A stretch of DNA of 64,000 nucleotides from Sequoia sempervirens (lineage: Eukaryota > Streptophyta > Pinopsida > Cupressales > Cupressaceae): the NCBI GenBank assembly GCA_007258455.2, contig VDFB02000002.1, forward strand, positions 291,283 through 355,282, read 5' to 3'. Position numbers and translations under genes: made by a program. Numbering within the stretch: the first letter of the stretch is position 1; every line of letters starts with the position of its first letter. Of the stretch, positions 56,852 through 64,000 are shown one piece after another. A model generated the notes under the pieces. The model saw only the letters and a program-made list of their open reading frames with translations, searched no databases and was not told where the DNA came from.

Positions 56852-57400
56852 ATAAGAAGTATGTGTCTATCTGACCACCCTAACCACAATAAAATGGTAA
56901 TATTTTTTTATAAGATTTTAGATATAAGTAGAGGACTCATGCCTTGATGTGATGCATAGGTTTTTGTAATTTATTTCCAAGTAAATAATTAATTATGAAG
57001 TTTTTCTTACAACTTTTTGAAAATATAAAAACTCGTATGTCTGACCACCTTAATTTGGTCAAAACTTCATGAAATTCAATTTTTATTTTTTTAATCCTAT
57101 AGTATGTGAAGCATAGAATGTGACGCATGTTTTGGATTCAAAAAATGTGATATCGTTTGAAAGCTATAGATGTTTTTCAATCAGCCTATCAATCAAGACT
57201 TTAGTCATAATTTGAATAGAAGATGAATAATAATTACTTATTAAATTCAAAGTAAAGCATAATTTATATCGTTGGAAAGCTGAGAATTTTCTTTAAAAAC
57301 CCTTTTCTTTTCACCAATTTTGGGTAAAAAAATAGTCGTCAGCTGCATACCCATAATATTGCCACTTTTTGGCCCATCATGATCCTGCACATACGCAAGT

Positions 57401-57961
57401 GGTTCAAGGATAAGGACGGGTTTGTTTTGAACTTGTGGTTTAAGAGAGGGTGGATAAATGATGAGTTTAGGCTCAAGAGAGTAATCCAAGGGATATCTAA
57501 TGTGTATAACTTAAGAAGAATTGTCATTATTTTCATGATCTCTTAGTGAAGAGGAGTTTAATGTTACTTCATCATCTTCATCTAAGGAATTATTATTGTC
57601 AATGTTCTCATTTTCTTTCACAGTGATATCTTCCCTAGTAGGAGATTTTTGAGGAGAAATACAAACCAAATGTTCTTGACACTCAAGGGTTGGTTCTTGT
57701 AAAATAACTTGTTTATCAATAGTGGGGGTATTAGGAGAAGGATCTATTTGATTATCCTTTTTTCTCTAAGGTCTCATTTTCTTGTGTCATACTATCAACC
57801 CTAGTAGGAGACCTTGTAAGATGTTCATCACATTTCATGGTTAGATCTTGTAAAGTAGCTTCATCACAAGTAGGGGAGGCATCAAGGGAAGGACAATTGT
57901 GATTAAATAGAGAATTCCAAATGGTAGGAGCATCAGGGAAGGGAGGAACAATATTCTCATG
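57401..57961 (-). pseudogene. Tat element 2 gag-side linker, continuation
   Basis: The minus strand reads LDYSLEPKLIIYPPSLKPQ and NKPVLILEP up to the inverted-repeat element and joins in frame with KPRKMPSTFV on the other side at 42600. Upstream frames are acidic and Asn-rich (NENIDNNNSLDEDDEV). It is interrupted at 57962 by another LTR element. Confidence 0.55.
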
Positions 57962-59331
57962 TGATGTAGTGAAAAGGAATAAAAACTCACTCTCTCAATC
58001 TTATTTGAAAAAACTCTAAACATTTCTTGTTTGTCTATTCATCTCAAGTTCACATTTCCCTTTATTGAACACTTGATTCAAATCATCAAAACTAAAATCA
58101 AGGCCCAAACATCCAATTAAACACTTAAAAAAACCTCTACATGGTTGAAAAAACATTACAAAAGACATCATACATCCCATGAAATCAAACTTCTTTTTTT
58201 GATTACACACCCTTCACAATCTAACCCTTAATGCTTGTAGGTCTCATAAATGGACTATCAATGTTTTATCCCAAACTATACACTAAAACCCTGAACAAAT
58301 CATACATTTGAATACCTATTTTCCTTTTCTAAAATATATTACAAGATGGATATTATGTCCTTTGGGCCATATATCTTAAAACTTGTTGTCTCAGTCTGTG
58401 CTAAGCCTAATTTGGCCTTGGAGCAAATAGGGCTTATTGCATCTACTAACTCCAAACACAAATTCACTGATCAAATGCTTCAAACATTTTTTATTTCACT
58501 TGTAAAATCTTATAAATCCATTATATATCCATTTTCATAAGAATTTATACAAACCCTAATACTATCACCTTCTAAACTCTGTTCTTTCTACTTGTACATA
58601 GATCTGCAGTCAATAAACTTCACTTTTTCACATATCAACCTTGGCCTCATTTAAACCCTTAATAATATGGAAACACATACAAAAAGGAACAAATTTAGCA
58701 AATATTAAAAATTTCCCATTGATAAAATAGGAGAACACAATTTTCATTATCTTTGTTTACCCTATCAAGGGGTTTTAACTATTTTTACAAGAATTGGAAT
58801 ATCTCTCTCAAATCCTCACCAATCTACATGAAAAATAAAATAAAATGGAAGGTTATTGGAATTAATAATACTTACAACAAATTATACATCATTTCCTACC
58901 CGTACTAGGCTGTACAAATCCAATAAACAATGAATTTCTGAGAGAATGTATAGAAAACAGTATCTTTATTCATTCAAAATCAGACATATAATCACCCACA
59001 CTTGTTCAAATGTACAAATGTCCTTTTAAAGTAATTACATATTGAATCCTCACATTCCAACTAATTTCTAACTTCCTATCAATTCCTAGAGACAAAATGA
59101 CCTTTCATATTCCAAGTTCGCATGATTTGCAACTTTACAATTTTGCATCATTTACGACTTTTTGGACAACTTTCAAAATGAGAAAAAAATTGAATTGAGA
59201 CCCCTCCTAGTGACTTCAATAAAAGGAAAACAACTTAAATGATCTCATTACACTATTAGGACCATGAAATTAAAGAAAAATCCGAAAATTGCATGATGAA
59301 AAATTGTTGGAATCATGGTGCTCCTGCATCA
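57962..59331 (-). repeat. 3' LTR of the short LTR element
   Basis: The left end is fixed by the match with 60181. The right end is inferred from TG plus an adjacent purine tract. No gene is seen inside; 58300-59300 is AT-rich with blocks typical of LTRs. Confidence 0.6.
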
Positions 59332-59619
59332 TTCTCCTGGCCAAGAAAATTTCCAAGCCCTCTTGGACTTGATGTTTTCAACAAACATTCAACCTTTGCA
59401 TCCTCTGCTTCAAATTTTACTTGAAACTTCTCCTAATAACCTTCACTTGCACTTTTGGCTCTATCTTGTCCATGCAAATTAGTTTTCTACTTGTTTTTCC
59501 AACTGAAATCAGATTCACTATGCTTTGATGCATCTTAGTCTTCATCTCTATATCTTGTTTCTCCCTTTTAACTTTGAACCTTGGCCTATATCCATCAAAA
59601 TCATAATTATAACAAATAA

Positions 59620-60120
59620 TTAATAAATGACCACTTTACTTTCTTGCTTTTTCCAAATAACCATGCTTTCTTCCCCCTTGATTATCGGGTCTTTTGATCC
59701 AAGAAATTCATCTTCAATCTTCTTCATCATCATTCTTATCTACATGACTTCTTCTTGCTTGTTAGCTGCAATATTTTCTTGTATTCTTCTTCTTCTTTTT
59801 ACAATCTTCCTAATGGGCCACCTAACTCTTTTCTTGATCTTCAAGTGCCAACTTGTCATCTACTTAAGCACTTGTTCCATCTCAATCATGGACTCCTGGA
59901 ACTCTTCATCCAACCTTCTCATAGCCTACTTTAACTTAGCTATCTCTTTGTCAAATTTTTCTTGCCTCTTTCCCTTTATCATTTCATCCTCTACCTGCAA
60001 ATGTATTCTTAACATTTACATATTTTCCTCTTCTCAAGAAACTCTCTTCTTGATTCAATTTTCTTTGCCTTCTCTTGGCAACAAATGGGTTATCTTCTCA
60101 ACCTGCACACAACCATAACA
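59620..60120 (-). pseudogene. Coiled-coil frame in the short LTR element
   Basis: The minus strand from about 60120 down gives Glu/Lys-rich stretches such as DEMIKGKRQEKFDKEIAKLK and AMRRLDEEFQESMIEMEQVL with stops between. The heptad-like spacing suggests a coiled coil, possibly a gag remnant. I recognise no family. Confidence 0.4.
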
Positions 60121-60166
60121 CAAAATCAGAAACCACAAAACCAACTCTCTGCCTAGACCTTTTTGA

Positions 60167-60178
60167 GCTCTGATACCA
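60167..60178 (-). promoter_or_regulatory. Primer-binding site, initiator-Met type
   Basis: The minus strand reads TGGTATCAGAGC two bases inside the LTR end, the standard 12-base primer site of many plant LTR retrotransposons. Confidence 0.9.
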
Positions 60179-60356
60179 ATTGATGTAGTGAAAAGGAAGA
60201 AAAACTCACTCTCTCAATCTCATTTCACAAAACTCAAAACATTCCTTGTTTGTCTATTCATCTCAAGTTCACATTTCCCTTTACTGAACACTTGATTCAA
60301 ATCATCAAAACTGAAATTAAGACCCAAACATCTGACTCAATAGTTAAAACAACCTT

Positions 60357-61555
60357 TGTTGGCAACACAAGGGTAGACAACTAAGAGGGAGGTGGGTGTG
60401 AATAATTTGTCACATAATTTCAAACTTATTCAACTTATTAAGCTTATTCTCAGATCTAATCAATAACAATGAAAGCATAAATCAACAACAAATTAGAAGC
60501 ACACATATCACCAATATTTTTTTATGTGGAAACCCTTTTAGGGGAAAAACCACAGTGGAGGTTAGTCCACAATATTATACCATACTAAAAGTATAAAGAA
60601 ATATGAATGGGGAATGCACATGCATTCAAGTGCACTGCCTAGAGCTCACTGCTCAATTACAAAAGGAAGACAAACTATCCTACAAAAGATTTGGATTACA
60701 TCGAAAATATTTGAACTAATAAAATAGCATCTGTTAATGCCTGATTACAATTCTGGTTAAGCACATGAACACTTCTTCACTCTTCTTCACACTCTGCTCT
60801 TCCTTCAAAATATTTATAACATTATTCATGCATACCATGCATTCAAATGGTATAAACAATTGATTATATATATCTACAACAATAAATTACATCGCTACAT
60901 GTTGGCCTTAATAAAATAATAAAATGATTACAAAATATCAGCCTAAAACATTAAAGATTATTAATACAAATCAACCAAGGTTGGCCACAACATAGTGAAG
61001 ACCCAAAATACAATTCTCAAACATGAATCACCTTAAAAAATTATTCCACAAAGATCCACAACATGCTACAACACCCTGTCAGCCAAGAACATGAAAAACA
61101 TGAACACGCAAGAGAAAATTTTGAATCATGAGCACAATGATCAATGTGGATGTGAAAAATAGATAGATCACAATATAGAAAGATCCAAAAACATCATGAA
61201 TCACTAGAGAGGCATCCAAAACAATTGTACTTCCTAAAATCACATCATCTTCATTCAAGAACACCAACTAAAGCAACCAAAAAATTGTCAAAATGCAAAT
61301 CTTCATGTGGATCTTTGAAACTTAACGTGGGTAAACTATATATACTAAAAAAGAAACCCTTTATTCCACAACCTTTGATCATCAATGTACTAAACTTACC
61401 AATAGACTGAACTTCACTTCACCATTGACAATCTGCAACTTATTTAATACAATTTTCTCAATATCCTCAACATATACAACTTCTAAGACATTAATGCCAA
61501 TAGTGTTGACATCAATGAAAACCACATATAAGCAACACAACCACAACATCCAACA
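60357..61555 (-). repeat. 3' LTR of the copia element
   Basis: On the minus strand it opens TGTTGGATGTTGTGG right after the purine tract AAAGGGGGAGATTG and closes GTGTTGCCAACA. The segment ATGTGGAAACCCTTTTAGGG near 60516-60535 is of a kind often seen in plant copia LTRs. No partner LTR is in the window. Confidence 0.75.
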
Positions 61556-61575
61556 ATCTCCCCCTTTGGAATTGA
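61556..61575 (-). promoter_or_regulatory. Polypurine tract of the copia element
   Basis: The minus strand reads CCAAAGGGGGAGATTG immediately upstream of the LTR start. Confidence 0.75.
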
Positions 61576-61879
61576 TGGAAACACATGATCTAAAAAAAAC
61601 ACCATCAACACAACTATCTTTAGTACTTACTCCCCCTTCGGTTTTGACTCTTTAATCCTCAACTCTTTCACACGAATCCTCTCCCACCTGACTTTTTTGC
61701 TTAAATAATTCATAGATTTTCACATGAATCTTCTCCCTTTTTGACATCAATGACAAAGATCTCTTTTCCCCACACAAGCTCTAAACCACATATCTGAACA
61801 TCTGACTACTCCCCCTGAGTAGCAGCCACCACCACATCAATCCGGATCAATATATGACTATGAAATGCACAGATTGTTG

Positions 61880-62421
61880 TAATTCGATGCATCTTAGTTC
61901 TGATTAGGAGTAATCAACCCTAGCTTCCCTCTAAGATACTCAAAAGTATCATTAGGCAAAGGCTTTGTAAAGATATTTTCAATTTATTCCTTAGTAGGCA
62001 CATACTCCAATATGACTTCCTTTTCACTCACCTTCTCTCTCAAAAAGTCAAAATTGATAGATATATGCTTGGTCTTTGAGTGCAACACTAGATTCATAGA
62101 AATGTTAATTGCACTTGAATTATCATAGAATGTAGTAATGGACTCATCATACACAACTATGATATCTTTCAACATCTGCTTCATCCATAATACTTGAGTA
62201 CAATTGTTAGCAGTAGCAATGTATTCTTTATTTTGCATCTTACATAACCATGAAATTAGCTTCTTACCCAAGAAAAATGCACCACCACTAGTACTCTTTA
62301 TGTCATCCACATCTCCTGCCCAATCAACATCTGTAAAAGCACTCAAAGTAAGATCATCATCTTTAGGATACCACGAGCCAAAATTAACAGTTCCCTTCAA
62401 GTATCTAAAAATCCTCTTCAC
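61880..62421 (-). pseudogene. Copia RNase H and C-terminus
   Basis: The frame 62421-61984 reads RIFRYLKGTVNFG, LSAFTDVDWAGD (catalytic Asp), KSTSGGAFFLGKKLISWL, EYIATANNCTQVLWMKQML, FYDNSSAINISMN and KTKHISINFDFLREKV, the standard copia RNase H series. The last block of the polyprotein (IFTKPLPNDTFEYLREKLGL) continues after a stop to about 61900. The usual Ser-Lys-Gln block is changed to CKMQNKEYIA. Confidence 0.88.
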
Positions 62422-62426
62422 AGTAG

Positions 62427-63190
62427 TTACATGAGATTACTTCGCATCAACTTGAAATCTTGCAACAATGCATACAACAATCCACAGATCATTGATCTAT
62501 ATGTAGTTTTATTTTCTTTTAAAGAATCATCACCTTGTGTCAAGTTGCATCCAGTCATCATAGGTGTACCAACTAGCTTTGAATATTCCATACCAAACTT
62601 CTTTAGCAATTCTTTCACATACTTGGATTGAGATATGAAAATCCCTCTATCTAACTGAGTAATTTGCAATCCCAAAAAGAATTTCATCTCACCAATCATA
62701 GACATCTCAAACTAATTCTACATCTCATCATCAAAATTCATGCACAAACTATCGTCTCCTCCAAAAATGATATCATCAAAAAATACTTCAATAATCAAAT
62801 CTTTATCATGATCAATCTTGAAATACAAATTACTATTAGTAGTACCTTTATTAAATCCAAGCTTCAAAAAATACTTCTCCAATCTGACATACCATGTTCT
62901 TGGGGCTTGCTTAAGTCAATAAACTGCTTTCTTCAACTGACCAAACATATCTCCCTGGTCAATCAATTGAAATCCAATAGGTTGCTCAACATACACTTCT
63001 TTTCTAGTTCACCCTTTAGAAATGTTGACTTGACATCCATCTGATAAAACTTGTAGTTTTTTTAAGCAACATAAGCAACAAATAGTCTCACAACTTCAAT
63101 CCTAGCAACATGGAAAAAGTTTCTTCAAATTTGATTCCTTCCATTTGGGAATATCCTTTGCACACCAATCTTGATTTGTTTTTGGTGTAG
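62427..63190 (-). pseudogene. Copia reverse transcriptase
   Basis: From the right, the minus strand gives RLVCKGYSQMEGIKFEETF, then VRLFVAYVA, MDVKSTFLKGEL, the active-site block FFDDIIFGG (near 62765-62790, where Tyr-Val is usual before Asp-Asp), MSMIGEMKFFLGLQI and GIFISQSKYVKELLKKFG. Stops and shifts occur at about 62710 and 62930. The N-terminal part of the domain is cut at about 63190. Confidence 0.85.
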
Positions 63191-64000
63191 GGGAACCCAC
63201 ACCTAATGGTAAAATTAAATGAGTCTTGTAGGGACAATATGTTGTTTTGAAGGTCTTTTGATCAGAATGCAACATGGAATTTGCAAAATATGTAAAAACA
63301 AGAATATTATCAAAGTTTCCATCTCTTGTCAAGGTGGAAAAGGCATGATTTCTTAGTGTTTTCATGTAAGAGGTCTTAAATAAGGTCTAAAAGACCAAAT
63401 TATATCTATTTAGAGGTGTTTTAGGTCCTAAAGGTCCATTAGTGGAAATAATGCAGAAGTTAGCAATTAAGAGTCAATTAGGTGCAATGATTAGTTGAAG
63501 GCTTTAGTTGAAGGTAGTTTTGTGTTGAAATTCTTTAAAATGCCTTGCGAGCCTCGAATATGAATTGGTTAAATCTATAACAAATCATACATAAGAAATA
63601 CCACACTTATTATGTAAATTTCTATTATTTTCATTGTTTTCTAAAGATTCTTGGTGTTGTACAGACTCGTACATGCTTGTGAGGGCCTAAGATCATCAAT
63701 TTTTGTGGGTACACATTTTTACTTGAAATTCAATTTGATTTGAAGTCTTAATTCTTTGTTTTGAGTGAGAATCAATAAAAATAGTGATTGCCACTATTTT
63801 TCTGTATTAAGGAACTTGAGTGAAAAAATATGAAAAATTAACTAATCCACCTACTATACTTGTCTCTATTGCTCAGTGGATTGGTGTACATTATGCTAGG
63901 GTAGATGTTTATTATCATTTGAGGTCAGGGGGAACCATGTAAGTTGCATAGTATTGATGCTTTATGGTTGATAGGGTTGGTTTCCTTGTGAAAGTGATGG
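63191..64000. other. Unassigned sequence at the right edge
   Basis: The copia reading frame ends abruptly near TGTAGGGGAACCCACACC (63187-63204), which could be the start of another LTR, but no second copy or ending is in the window. I see no gene or repeat structure that I can name here. Confidence 0.4.

Larger units (their letters stand above)
42652..57396 (+). mobile_element. 0.8-kb inverted-repeat element, copy C, split by Tat element 3
   Basis: It starts GGGTATGTGTAGGATCAT and ends ATGATCCTGCACATACGC. The flanks AGGT (42648-42651) and AAGT (57397-57400) are a 4-bp duplication with one change. Subtracting the nested retrotransposon and its duplication leaves about 790 bp, the same size as copies A and B. 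Outside it the Tat 2 reading frame continues from one side to the other, which fixes the ends. Confidence 0.8.
57962..60356 (-). mobile_element. Short non-autonomous LTR element with initiator-Met primer site
   Basis: The minus-strand LTR end CACTACATCA occurs at 57962 and 60181, with about 170 bp matched to the right of each (CTTGTTTGTCTATTCATCTC, TTGATTCAAATCATCAAAACT). The site TGGTATCAGAGC follows the right one. The left (3') LTR is placed at 57962-59331, opening TGATGCAGGAGC after a CCAGGAGAA purine tract. The right (5') LTR keeps only 60181-60356, where a copia LTR starts. The internal region is only about 850 bp and encodes no polymerase, so the element needed outside enzymes. It may be a deletion derivative of a chromovirus. 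Confidence 0.7.
60357..63190 (-). mobile_element. Ty1/copia retrotransposon, 5'-incomplete
   Basis: The minus strand carries, in copia order, reverse transcriptase then RNase H, then a short tail, a polypurine tract and a 1.2-kb LTR. Gag, protease and integrase are missing: the coding match stops near 63190, where unrelated sequence begins. The LTR abuts the truncated 5' LTR of the short LTR element, so copia inserted into or replaced that LTR. Several stops break the frames. Confidence 0.85.

Noticed and set aside
59627..60118. + strand 163-codon hydrophobic frame as a membrane protein
   Set aside because: It is the complement of a Glu/Lys-rich coiled-coil frame on the element's own strand; Leu/Ile/Phe/Ser bias arises from that.

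Overview
This window looks like transposon-packed intergenic DNA of a land plant with a large genome. The evidence is plant-type Ty3/gypsy (Tat-like and chromovirus) and Ty1/copia elements, a plant mobile domain fossil, a Mutator-like (MULE) transposon, a Helitron-like relic, miniature transposons and AT-rich filler. A gymnosperm is possible, but nothing seen proves it. I see no intact host gene, tRNA, rRNA or CRISPR array. All boundaries and domains below were read by eye.

Left part. Positions 1-2450 hold broken + strand exons of an endonuclease/exonuclease/phosphatase domain followed by an RPA1-like single-strand-binding protein, probably the tail of a Helitron-like element. About 2460-9060 is AT-rich DNA full of degenerate TATG/CATC arrays, inverted repeats and tandem duplications. 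About 9060-11978 is AT-rich and unassigned.

Tat element 1 (minus strand, about 11979-27523) carries protease, a G-patch, reverse transcriptase, two RNase H regions and integrase, all damaged. An antisense plant-mobile-domain fossil lies between integrase and the 3' LTR and is split by a MULE derivative with 10-bp target duplications. A 3.2-kb block between reverse transcriptase and RNase H holds a 100-bp-arm hairpin, a solo LTR (duplication ACAAT) and one copy of a 0.8-kb miniature transposon. To its right, 27.4-29.2 kb holds an unrecognised transposase-like fossil with an acidic Glu/Asn repeat.

Tat element 2 (minus strand) is scattered over about 29.9-58 kb by later insertions. A chromovirus (32830-40631) sits in it, and the chromovirus is itself hit by a second copy of the 0.8-kb element. 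A third copy (42652-57396) sits in the Tat 2 gag/protease region, and that copy was hit by a 13.9-kb plus-strand Tat element 3 (42905-56851; 5-bp duplication ATAAG). Tat 3 is the best-preserved element. It has about 98% identical LTRs, a long leader with GC-rich 21-bp repeats, gag, and pol with G-patch, reverse transcriptase, archaeal-type RNase H and integrase, but also internal stops and frameshifts. At 57962 a short non-autonomous LTR element (57962-60356) interrupts Tat 2, and a minus-strand Ty1/copia element (60357 to about 63190) adjoins it.

The clearest possibly undescribed entity is the 0.8-kb inverted-repeat family. It has three copies here, each flanked by a 4-bp direct duplication, which is unusual for plant miniature transposons. 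No novel defence or regulatory system is seen.
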